From: Dehalococcoidia bacterium
GTDB lineage: Bacteria; Chloroflexota; Dehalococcoidia; Lucifugimonadales; UBA3495
Assembly: GCA_022823105.1 (NCBI GenBank)
Contig: JAJDXU010000082.1
Span: forward strand, 1-15,549
Direction: 5' to 3'
Length of the DNA stretch: 15,549 bases
In this document: positions 8,430 to 14,115 of the stretch, in pieces
How positions within the stretch are numbered: position 1 is the first letter of the stretch
Layout: the number at the start of each line of letters is the position of its first letter
Notes under the pieces: model-generated
Databases searched by the model: none
What the model saw: the letters and a program-made list of their open reading frames with translations, nothing else
What the model was told of the DNA's origin: nothing
Translations under genes and position numbers: made by a program

Positions 8430-8945
8430 TCACTCCCGCTCCAGGATCGACACGTCGTCTATGCCGTCGGTTTCCAGGAATCGGACGCGCACCAACTCCA
8501 TCTGGCGAGTGGGAATGTTCTTCCCCACGAAGTCGGCGCGGATGGGCAGCTCCCGGTGCCCGCGGTCAACCAATGCGGCCAGTTGGATGCGCAGCGGCCG
8601 TCCCAGGTCGCTGATGGCGTCCATCGCCGCGCGCACGGTGCGGCCCGTGTAGAGAACGTCGTCCACCAGCACCACCGTCCTGCCGGCTACGTCCACGGGC
8701 ATGGTTGTGGGCCGTATTCGCATCCGGGGCCGCTCGGACAGGTCGTCGCGATAGAGGTTGATGTCCAGCCGACCCACCGGAACCGCTGCGTTCTCCGACG
8801 TCTGGATGTGCGCTGCCAGTCGTTCCGCCAGGGGTACGCCGCGAGTGCGAATGCCGGCCAACAGCAACCCATCGGCCCCGTGGTTCCGTTCCAGGATCTC
8901 GTGGAACATTCGCGTCACGGCCCGCCGGATTTCGTCGGCATCCAT
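8430..8945 (-). CDS. pyrR: Bifunctional pyr operon regulator / uracil phosphoribosyltransferase
   Basis: PyrR binds pyr mRNA in response to UMP/UTP and often has uracil phosphoribosyltransferase activity. Features seen: MDADEIRRAVTRMFHEILERN at the N-terminus, GIRTRGVPLAERLA, GRLDINLYRDDLSE, the PRPP-binding motif VVLVDDVLYTGRTVRAAMD, and VDRGHRELPIRADFVGKNIPT. I chose the ATG at 8945 (171 residues), since homology to the family begins at exactly this point. The open frame extends upstream to an ATG at 9092, but that added segment is unlike PyrR and overlaps a strong hairpin. The chosen start leaves the protein about 8 residues shorter at the N-terminus than Bacillus PyrR and has no clear Shine-Dalgarno; an in-frame CTG six codons upstream is an alternative. 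First gene of the operon, 4 bases before pyrB. Confidence 0.95.
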   Translation of the reverse strand: MDADEIRRAVTRMFHEILERNHGADGLLLAGIRTRGVPLAERLAAHIQTSENAAVPVGRLDINLYRDDLSERPRMRIRPTTMPVDVAGRTVVLVDDVLYTGRTVRAAMDAISDLGRPLRIQLAALVDRGHRELPIRADFVGKNIPTRQMELVRVRFLETDGIDDVSILERE

Positions 8946-8953
8946 GATGCGCC

Positions 8954-8982
8954 GCCCGGGCAGGCTGTTTTCGCTCCCGGGC
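8954..8982 (-). promoter_or_regulatory. GC hairpin next to the pyrR start codon
   Basis: Perfect 7-bp inverted repeat GCCCGGG/CCCGGGC with a 15-base A-rich loop. Its 3' arm covers positions -15 to -9 relative to the pyrR ATG, where a ribosome binding site would sit. It could block translation initiation and be the target or switch for PyrR-dependent control. Regulation is inferred; the inverted repeat itself is plain in the sequence. Confidence 0.45.
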
Positions 8983-9024
8983 TCAGCGTGGGCGCGGTCT
9001 GCTATGTTCTCAGCGGTAGCTATG

Positions 9025-9041
9025 AAAAAGCCTTGCCAGGC
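9025..9041 (-). terminator. Candidate attenuator terminator in the pyrR leader
   Basis: On the minus strand GCCT-ggca-AGGC forms a perfect 4-bp stem with a 4-base loop, followed at once by five T (9029-9025). A G-U pair could extend it by one. The stem is short for an efficient intrinsic terminator, but the position about 80 nt before the first gene of a PyrR-controlled operon is where an attenuator would be expected. Confidence 0.3.
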
Positions 9042-9171
9042 CGGTGGACAATTCGGCGGCAGGGTAGCGTACAACGCGCAGATGCGGGCCATTCGCCCGA
9101 TCCGGTTCACGCCCTCGCTTTGCCAGCCTCGCCGGACTGCCTTAAAAGCGGCGGATGAATTTCGTTACCCT

Positions 9172-9200
9172 ATGTTAACACCGACAGGCGGCTTTGGGAA
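9172..9200 (-). promoter_or_regulatory. Candidate promoter of the pyr operon
   Basis: Read on the minus strand: TTCCCA (9200-9195) as -35, a 17-base spacer, and TAACAT (9177-9172) as -10 preceded by an extended TGT. It would start transcription near 9165, giving a leader of about 220 nt before pyrR. Both hexamers match 4 of 6 consensus positions, so this is a reasonable but unproven call. Confidence 0.4.
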
Positions 9201-9251
9201 TAGGTACATGACTGATTTCGTAGCAATTTTTGCGAATTGCGTAACCTCGAA

Positions 9252-9656
9252 TCAGGCCACCGGGTTAGCTCGTCTCTTGGAACAAAGCAAGCATCCGTTG
9301 GACAAAACAATCGACAACTGCATGCCGTCCCCAAATTCCTCGTCACCCAAATGATGCTGGTCACAGTGGATATGCAACTTGCGAGCGGCTTCCCACCCGT
9401 CTTGCAGCAATTCTGGTGTGGGATGCTGCGCCATGATGGCTTGTAGGGCTCTGGCTTTGTTGTCAGTGTGGCCAGGATTCTCGCCGTTCATGTTGGCGAT
9501 CGCGTTTATGCTGCTTTTTGCTGCCTCATACAGAAGACAGGCGGCGGATTCTTGTCGGTTCCTTTGCAGCAAATCCTGAGCGTCTGCCAGATAATTGCCA
9601 GCCGCAGCCGCGTGGATTGGCCCTCTCTGGCGGAGTCTGTCATTTCTGTCCTGCAT
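9252..9656 (-). CDS. HEPN/PaREP1-like small helical protein, second of a pair
   Basis: A 134-residue, mainly helical protein. The core reads GNYLADAQDLLQ, an AACLLYEAAKSSINAIANMNG helix pair, a loop, AARKLHIHCDQHHLGDEEF, then a final helix and a basic tail. The pattern of a YL-x-A-x-D start, an A-x-x-L-x-x-EA helix, a following A-x-x-NG turn and a late LH...H region resembles the HEPN/PaREP1 group. An R-x4-H arrangement (R-KLHI-H) is present, which in HEPN nucleases is the RNase signature, but short motifs like this arise by chance. The protein is a clear paralogue of the adjacent upstream gene. ATG at 9656 shares one base with that gene's stop (TGATG), indicating translational coupling. Base composition is more AT-rich than the pyr genes. 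Family call is moderate; function unknown. Confidence 0.7.
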   Translation of the reverse strand: MQDRNDRLRQRGPIHAAAAGNYLADAQDLLQRNRQESAACLLYEAAKSSINAIANMNGENPGHTDNKARALQAIMAQHPTPELLQDGWEAARKLHIHCDQHHLGDEEFGDGMQLSIVLSNGCLLCSKRRANPVA

Positions 9657-10000
9657 CAAGCGTGCTTCAAGACGAACTTTCGAACTCCACTAATTGCCAT
9701 TTCGAGCTCGTTGGGCCCCATGTAGTCAAAGTCGCCGTTGTGTTTCATACATTGGCCCGTACTCAAACCGCCCAGGTGGTGATATTCGAGCCCTTGCTTT
9801 TCGTCAATCGCGCGGGCCACTTGGCTCAACGTGTTCCGGCTCAAGTCGAACCCGTTCGATTCCGCCAAGCCGATCAAGGTGGCTTCAACGGCTTTCCAGA
9901 ACAACCGGCTTCCGGCGGCCTTATCCCCAGCAGCGAATGCTGCATCGCCGGCGTCGAGATACTCCCGGGGCGTTTGTGGTTTGGCGGCGGCGTTTGTCAT
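9656..10000 (-). CDS. HEPN/PaREP1-like small helical protein, first of a pair
   Basis: A 114-residue helical protein from the ATG at 10000. The core REYLDAGDAAFAAGDKAAGSRLFWKAVEATLIGLAESNG lines up with the neighbour's GNYLADAQDLLQ...LLYEAAKSSINAIANMNG, and KHNGDFDYMGPNELEMAISGV lines up with its HHLGDEEF region, so the two are diverged duplicates. The R-x4-H motif seen in the neighbour is absent here, which may mean one active and one structural member. The start is uncertain: an ATG at 10033, and a TTG just before it, are also in frame, but they lie across a 13-bp tandem duplication. ATG at 10000 has only a purine-rich AGAAAAG tract close upstream. The gene lies 43 bases after the VWA gene on the same strand and is probably cotranscribed with it. 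Confidence 0.7.
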   Translation of the reverse strand: MTNAAAKPQTPREYLDAGDAAFAAGDKAAGSRLFWKAVEATLIGLAESNGFDLSRNTLSQVARAIDEKQGLEYHHLGGLSTGQCMKHNGDFDYMGPNELEMAISGVRKFVLKHA

Positions 10001-10007
10001 ATCTTTT

Positions 10008-10033
10008 CTAACGAGCGCATCTAACGAGCGCAT
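10008..10033. repeat. Perfect 13-bp tandem duplication
   Basis: Two adjacent copies of ctaacgagcgcat (10008-10020 and 10021-10033), between the VWA gene stop and the HEPN-like pair. The unit is not a multiple of three, so the duplication shifts the reading frame of any start codon upstream of it. Confidence 0.95.
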
Positions 10034-10043
10034 CAACGCGGGC

Positions 10044-12074
10044 TCAGCCCGACACGCGCTTGCGCCGGTTGTTGATGTAGTCCACCAGCACGTACTCGCC
10101 CAGGTTCTCGCTGCTGCTGTAGAATGCCCGGCCCCGGTTGATTCGCGTCATCCGGTCCACGAAATTCACCAGCTGGTAGTTGTTCTCCAGCATGAAGGTG
10201 TTGATGACGATGCCTTCCTGGGTGCAGCGCCGCACCTCTTTCAATGTCTCAAGCTCGGTACGGTAGCTGGGAGGGTAGGCGAAAAAGGCTTGATCGCCTT
10301 CCAGGTGTGCCGTGGGCTCTCCGTCCGTAATCACCAGGATCTGGCGGGTGCCGCCCTTCTCTCTCGACAGCAGCTTGCGGGACAACATCAGTGCGTGGTG
10401 CAGGTTGGTCCCGGACACCCAGTTGTTCCACGTCAACCCGGCCAGGTCTTCCTCTTCCAGTTCGCGCGCGTAGTCTGAGAACCCCACCACGTGCAGCGTA
10501 TCCCGGGGATACTGCTGGCGGATCAGCGCGAACAGGGCCAGCGTCACCTTCTTGGCCGCCGCCCAGTTGTTGAACAGTCCCATGGAGCGGCTCTGGTCCA
10601 GCAGCACGATGGTGGCCGCCCGCGTCATGTGCTCGTTGCGGTAGATCTCAAAGTCGTCCGGGCGCAGCTTCACCGGAACCTGCGGGCCGCCTCGCACGAT
10701 GGCGTTCTTCACCGTGGTCTGTAGGTCGAGTTGCAGCGGGTCGCCGAATTCGTAGGTCTTGGTGTCGCCCAGCAGGTCTCCGCCGGCGCCGCGGGTGTCC
10801 AGGTCGTGGTTGCCGATGCGGTCCTTCTTGAGGTGCTGGAACACCTCGCGCATGGCTTTCTGCCCGATGCGCCGGATGCCTCGCGCCGTGAGCGAAAGGT
10901 CATCATCGCCGGTGATGTAGCCGGCGTCCTTGAGCATCTGGCGCAGCCGGTCCATTTCCTCCCAGGCGCGGCGAGCCTCCTCGCCCAGTAACTCGGCCAA
11001 CTGCTCCGGGTCCACGTCGTCGAGATTGCCGGTGCGCATGGCCTGCTGCAATGACTGCTCAAGCTGATCCAGCGATTGCATCTGCTGCATCGCCTCCATG
11101 GCCTGCTCCAGCGTCATGCTGTCGTCGCCGAGGAACGGGTACTGGCGGGCCAGGTCGTCGGGCGGCATGAGAGCCTGCATCAGGCTGGCGAACTCGGACA
11201 TCTCGTCCATCAGGCGCGGGTCCATGGCCGACTGCATGGCGTCTTCCAGCTCGCGCCGCGCCTCGGGCGACAGGCTGTCCATGAGCGACTGCATCTGCGC
11301 CATCTGCTGCTGGATGCGCTCCATCAGCTCATCCAGGCTCTGCGGCGGGTCGTCGCCGAACATCGGCCCCCACTTCTGCATGAACTGCTCGAAACCGGGG
11401 TCGCGCCCCTCCATGCGGTCGCGGAGCATCTGGTTGAGTTCGCGCATCATCTCGCGCATGGCCTCCATCTGCTCCGGCGTCATGTTCTGCATCTGTTCGC
11501 GCATCTGATCGGACACGTTCTGCGCCATCTGGCTCTTCAGCATGTCCAGCAATTCCTGGAACTGCTGCTGGGCGTCCGGGTCCATGAAATCGTATTCCAT
11601 CAACTCCTGGATCTGTCCGCCGATGCTGTCGGGCAACTCGTCCAGCTTGTCCAGGTTGCGCTGCGCCCGTTCCTGGAGCAAGCGATTCAACGCCCTCTGC
11701 TGCTCTTTGCCCTCCATGTCCTCGGGCTCAGGTTGCGCCGCCGCATCATCGAGCCGACGCTGGATGCCCTCGCGCTCGGTGCGCAGGATGTTGTCCAGCC
11801 GTTCCTTGAGGTCGTCCACCACGGAATCGAGGTTGCTCTGCTGCAACTGCTGGCGACGCTGTTGCTTGAGCTGCTCCATCAGTTGCCGCAGGTTGGGCAT
11901 CTGGGAACCGTCGCGGTTCTGCATGCCGTTGCGGAATAGGTCGCGCAGCGCCTGGGCCAGGTCGCCGTGCTGCAGCAGGTCGTCCGACAGCGCGTCCATC
12001 AACTCGCTGGCGTCGATGTCGAAAATCTCCTGGGTGCCATCCCATTGGGAATAGCGGTAGCGCTGGTACAGCAT
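10044..12074 (-). CDS. VWA-domain protein with long Met/Gln-rich helical region
   Basis: A 676-residue protein with no signal peptide or membrane segment. Residues 60-390 are predicted mostly helical and unusually rich in Met, Gln, Glu, Asp, Arg and Leu, with runs such as EQMEAMREMMRELNQM and QQQMAQMQSLMDSL, suggesting coiled coils or helical bundles. Residues 485-670 form a von Willebrand factor A domain with an intact MIDAS: D493-x-S495-x-S497 in LLDQSRSMG, T556 in SGTNLHHAL, and D584 in VITDGEPT. This layout resembles CoxE-like and magnesium-chelatase D-type VWA proteins that work with MoxR/ChlI AAA+ ATPases as metal-dependent chaperones, but no such ATPase is in the window. The ATG at 12074 has GGAGGT 5 bases upstream; a longer reading upstream would run through the neighbouring hydrolase gene and is not credible. 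Specific function unknown. Confidence 0.92.
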   Translation of the reverse strand: MLYQRYRYSQWDGTQEIFDIDASELMDALSDDLLQHGDLAQALRDLFRNGMQNRDGSQMPNLRQLMEQLKQQRRQQLQQSNLDSVVDDLKERLDNILRTEREGIQRRLDDAAAQPEPEDMEGKEQQRALNRLLQERAQRNLDKLDELPDSIGGQIQELMEYDFMDPDAQQQFQELLDMLKSQMAQNVSDQMREQMQNMTPEQMEAMREMMRELNQMLRDRMEGRDPGFEQFMQKWGPMFGDDPPQSLDELMERIQQQMAQMQSLMDSLSPEARRELEDAMQSAMDPRLMDEMSEFASLMQALMPPDDLARQYPFLGDDSMTLEQAMEAMQQMQSLDQLEQSLQQAMRTGNLDDVDPEQLAELLGEEARRAWEEMDRLRQMLKDAGYITGDDDLSLTARGIRRIGQKAMREVFQHLKKDRIGNHDLDTRGAGGDLLGDTKTYEFGDPLQLDLQTTVKNAIVRGGPQVPVKLRPDDFEIYRNEHMTRAATIVLLDQSRSMGLFNNWAAAKKVTLALFALIRQQYPRDTLHVVGFSDYARELEEEDLAGLTWNNWVSGTNLHHALMLSRKLLSREKGGTRQILVITDGEPTAHLEGDQAFFAYPPSYRTELETLKEVRRCTQEGIVINTFMLENNYQLVNFVDRMTRINRGRAFYSSSENLGEYVLVDYINNRRKRVSG

Positions 12075-12079
12075 GGGCG

Positions 12080-12085
12080 ACCTCC
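12080..12085 (-). promoter_or_regulatory. Ribosome binding site fixing the VWA gene start
   Basis: GGAGGT on the minus strand, 5 bases before ATG 12074-12072. It rules out the in-frame extension that would run upstream to 12323. Confidence 0.8.
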
Positions 12086-12132
12086 GGCCGCAGGTCCGCC
12101 TTTTGCGGATGCGTGGCGGCGACAATGGGCGG

Positions 12133-12141
12133 ATGATAACA
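12133..12141 (-). promoter_or_regulatory. Candidate extended -10 promoter for the VWA gene
   Basis: TGT-TATCAT on the minus strand in the 92-base gap after the hydrolase gene. TATCAT matches 5 of 6 consensus positions and has an extended TG, but no good -35 is seen. Transcription would begin near 12126, leaving a leader of about 50 nt that contains a 5-bp hairpin (TCCGC/GCGGA, 12095-12109). Confidence 0.35.
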
Positions 12142-12166
12142 CAGGCCGCGGGCTCGGCCCGTTGGG

Positions 12167-12688
12167 CTACACCACCTGCGCGCCCAGGATCCGGCTGATG
12201 TGCCCCAGCGCCCAGCGGTGCGCATCGCCGTCGAACGACGCCACGCAGTCTTCCGGGATCTCGACGACGTAATCGCGATTGCGGGCGTCGGACGCGGTGT
12301 GCATCACGCAGATGTCGGTGCAAACGCCGCAGATAATCACCTTGTCGGGATTCAGCGCCGCCAGCCGTTCCTCAAGGTCGGTGTTGAAAAACCCGCTGTA
12401 ACGGTTCTTGGGGATCACGTTGGACTCGCCGACCCATTCGTGGAGTTCGGGTATCACCTCCGGTTCCTCGGTGCCGATCACGCAGTGCACCGGAAACATC
12501 TGGAACTCCAGATCATCCGGCAGGTGGTGATCCGAAATGAACAGGACCGACGATCCTGCGGCGGTCTCGGTGTGCAACAGATCACGCACCGGTTCGATGA
12601 TGCCGCGGGCGTCGTTGCCACAATACAGATTGTGCCCCGGCTCCAGGAATCCGCGCACCATGTCAACAACCAAAACTACATTCGCCAT
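12167..12688 (-). CDS. Isochorismatase-family cysteine hydrolase, nicotinamidase-like
   Basis: A 173-residue cytoplasmic hydrolase of the isochorismatase fold. The catalytic triad is visible: D9 in VVDMVRGF, K94 in VIPKNRYSGF, and C127 in GVCTDICVMHTA. Nicotinamidase-like metal ligands are plausible at D53 and H55 in ISDHH and H68 in FPVHCVIGT. The HCVIGTEEPEVIPEL stretch is typical of nicotinamidases (PncA), which convert nicotinamide to nicotinate in NAD salvage, but at 173 residues it is at the short end for PncA and other amidases or carbamoylases share the motifs, so the substrate is left open. A strong GGAGGT lies 8 bases before the ATG. It lies upstream of the VWA gene on the same strand and is divergent from the DUF3800 gene. 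Confidence 0.92.
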   Translation of the reverse strand: MANVVLVVDMVRGFLEPGHNLYCGNDARGIIEPVRDLLHTETAAGSSVLFISDHHLPDDLEFQMFPVHCVIGTEEPEVIPELHEWVGESNVIPKNRYSGFFNTDLEERLAALNPDKVIICGVCTDICVMHTASDARNRDYVVEIPEDCVASFDGDAHRWALGHISRILGAQVV

Positions 12689-12774
12689 TACACGCCACCT
12701 CCGGTCAAATGAGCATACGTAATGGTTATTGGGCCTAACAACAAGCCCGCGATATCACAAATCGGGGTTCGTGT

Positions 12775-12802
12775 TTGACGTTAATCGTTTATCTACGATA
12801 AC
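12775..12802 (+). promoter_or_regulatory. Promoter of the DUF3800 gene
   Basis: TTGACG (12775-12780), a 16-base spacer, and GATAAC (12797-12802), in AT-rich DNA between divergent genes. Transcription would begin near 12809, after the ATG at 12803, which therefore cannot be the start and points to the ATG at 12869. A perfect 5-bp inverted repeat TTATC-TAC-GATAA (12789-12801) overlaps the -10 element and could be an operator. Confidence 0.5.
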
Positions 12803-12868
12803 ATGATAGTGGTCGACAGGGCTCCGCTAGCTAGTCCGTTGAACCTTCGGGTCAGTCGGCCCCTTTTT

Positions 12869-13609
12869 ATGCATATTATCTACTTGGACGAATCCGGTAC
12901 CCATGACGCCCGCCATTTCGTTTTGGCGGGCCTCGCTGTTTTTGAGCGGGATACATATTTTTTAGCGCAGCAATTGGATCAGTTGCAACGGCAGTACTTT
13001 CCTGGACATAGCCGCCCAATCAACCTACACGCATCGGAATTGGGCGCGAGCGACGAAACCGCCAAGCCTCCATACGATGAGTTGCCAGCCAAAAGGCGTC
13101 TCGAATTGTTGCGCGATGTGTATCCAATCATCGCACAGTCCAGAAGCCGCCTGTTCGGCATCGTCATCGAAAAATCGACAGTACCGAGCAACCCATACGA
13201 ACGAGCATTTGAGCAGGTCGTCAGCAGGTTCGACCAAATGCTCGGCCGGTTCTTCTCACAAGGGGATCAACAACGTGGCTTGATCGTGGTTGCCGAATCC
13301 AGCTACAAAGAGAACTTGGAGTTACTGGCGCGGCAAATAGCAGAGCAGGGACACAGTTGGGGTGAAACCCATAACCTTGCCGACATACCGTATTTCGCTT
13401 CAGCCGGCAGTACCCGCCTTTTGCAGTTGGCTGACTTCGTATCCAATGCCATATATCGGCGTTATGAAAGGGGCGATGCCAGGGCATTCGATGTGATCAT
13501 GCCCCGGTTCGATCAAGAAGGGGGGCGCATACATGGGCTGGTGCATCTCACTGCTAACCGCTCTAACTGCTACTGCCCGGCCTGCCTATCCCGGCGCACT
13601 CAGAATTAA
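12869..13609 (+). CDS. DUF3800-family protein (predicted RNase H-like nuclease)
   Basis: A 246-residue soluble protein. The family hallmark YLDESG opens the protein (D7), with LHASEL at about 53-58, an acidic VVAES at about 141-145, and QLADFVSNAIYRRYE at about 186-199. The spread of acidic residues fits the RNase H-like fold proposed for DUF3800, whose members are found in mobile or defence-linked regions and sometimes beside retrons. The C-terminus carries CYCPAC, a small possible metal-binding cluster. The ATG at 12869 is chosen because YLDESG begins right after it and the promoter lies too close to the ATG at 12803; the Shine-Dalgarno is poor. Base composition is more AT-rich than the neighbours, which suggests transfer. 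It stands alone on this strand, and its TAA overlaps the stop of the opposing gene. Confidence 0.9.
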   Translation: MHIIYLDESGTHDARHFVLAGLAVFERDTYFLAQQLDQLQRQYFPGHSRPINLHASELGASDETAKPPYDELPAKRRLELLRDVYPIIAQSRSRLFGIVIEKSTVPSNPYERAFEQVVSRFDQMLGRFFSQGDQQRGLIVVAESSYKENLELLARQIAEQGHSWGETHNLADIPYFASAGSTRLLQLADFVSNAIYRRYERGDARAFDVIMPRFDQEGGRIHGLVHLTANRSNCYCPACLSRRTQN

Positions 13610-14115
13610 TTGGTGTTGTCATACATATTGAATGGTACCCCATCCACAAGAACCTCCTTGATGACCGCGTTGCCCGATGAACTCAGGGACACCACCACCT
13701 TCACATCCCGAGCATTCTCGACGATATGCCCCGTTCCTTCCGGCACGAAAAATGTCCCGATGCCAAAATCGATCCGGCCACGCTCATCTATTCGCCCGCG
13801 AATATAGACCTGGGTGGGTTCAGGCTCGCGAGCGGATTGATGCGGGCCACACCATACGTCGCCGCATTCGTGCAGCACAACAAAGATCTCGGTGCCCACC
13901 GGGCGGTCCCTGAGGTATTCGTGCAACTCGGCAATTTCATAGTCCAGGATGGCGTAATCACCCTGCAGCAACGAGCGCGGATCAACAGGGACCGTCTGCA
14001 ACGTGACCTCTCGCCCCTGCGTCAACGCGACCTGCCGCACGCCGGCGAAAACCACCAGGCCGATCACCTGCGCGGCCACCACCGCAAACAGCAGTATGGT
14101 CAAGCGTCGGCTCAT
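13606..14115 (-). CDS. GDYXXLXY-domain protein
   Basis: A 169-residue protein with an N-terminal hydrophobic segment (residues 5-27) that is either a membrane anchor or an uncleaved signal. The motif GDYAILDY at residues 52-59 defines the GDYXXLXY family, followed by YIRGRID and a FFVPEGTGHIVE strand-turn typical of it. Function of the family is unknown. It is commonly encoded next to DUF2157/DUF4401 membrane proteins, as here. ATG at 14115 overlaps the stop of the DUF2157 gene by 4 bases (ATGA), so the two are translationally coupled and probably form a membrane complex. A longer upstream reading is possible but would overlap the neighbour out of frame and has no family support. The C-terminus ends at a TTAA shared with the DUF3800 gene. 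Confidence 0.88.
   Translation of the reverse strand: MSRRLTILLFAVVAAQVIGLVVFAGVRQVALTQGREVTLQTVPVDPRSLLQGDYAILDYEIAELHEYLRDRPVGTEIFVVLHECGDVWCGPHQSAREPEPTQVYIRGRIDERGRIDFGIGTFFVPEGTGHIVENARDVKVVVSLSSSGNAVIKEVLVDGVPFNMYDNTN

Larger units (their letters stand above)
8946..9251 (-). other. Non-coding leader and intergenic region upstream of pyrR
   Basis: About 306 bases between the end of the HEPN-like pair and the pyrR ATG with no supported gene. It holds a candidate promoter, a roughly 220-nt transcribed leader, a small hairpin with a T-run, and a GC hairpin next to the pyrR start, each listed separately. Near its upstream end, 9223-9240 is a perfect 6-bp AT-rich inverted repeat (GCAATT/AATTGC, 6-base loop) without a T-run, which could end the upstream transcript only weakly. 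I could not find a clear copy of the Bacillus-type PyrR binding loop consensus. Confidence 0.6.

Noticed and set aside
8946..9110. N-terminal extension of PyrR from an upstream ATG at 9110 or 9092
   Set aside because: The extra 50 or so residues do not resemble PyrR, and the segment contains the GC hairpin and U-run hairpin expected of a leader.
9170..9364. Small minus-strand frame between the HEPN-like pair and pyrR
   Set aside because: It overlaps the end of the second HEPN-like gene out of frame, has a Cys/Arg-rich translation and no ribosome binding site.
11076..11939. 287-codon open frame on the plus strand opposite the VWA gene
   Set aside because: Low-complexity His/Leu/Arg translation caused by the Met/Gln-rich codons of the real gene on the other strand.
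12721..12760. GGGC/GCCC short inverted repeat between the hydrolase and DUF3800 genes
   Set aside because: A 4-bp stem with a 10-base loop is too weak to call a terminator or operator.
12803..12868. Earlier ATG for the DUF3800 gene
   Set aside because: The candidate -10 element ends at 12802, so this ATG would precede the transcript start, and the family begins at YLDESG just after 12869.
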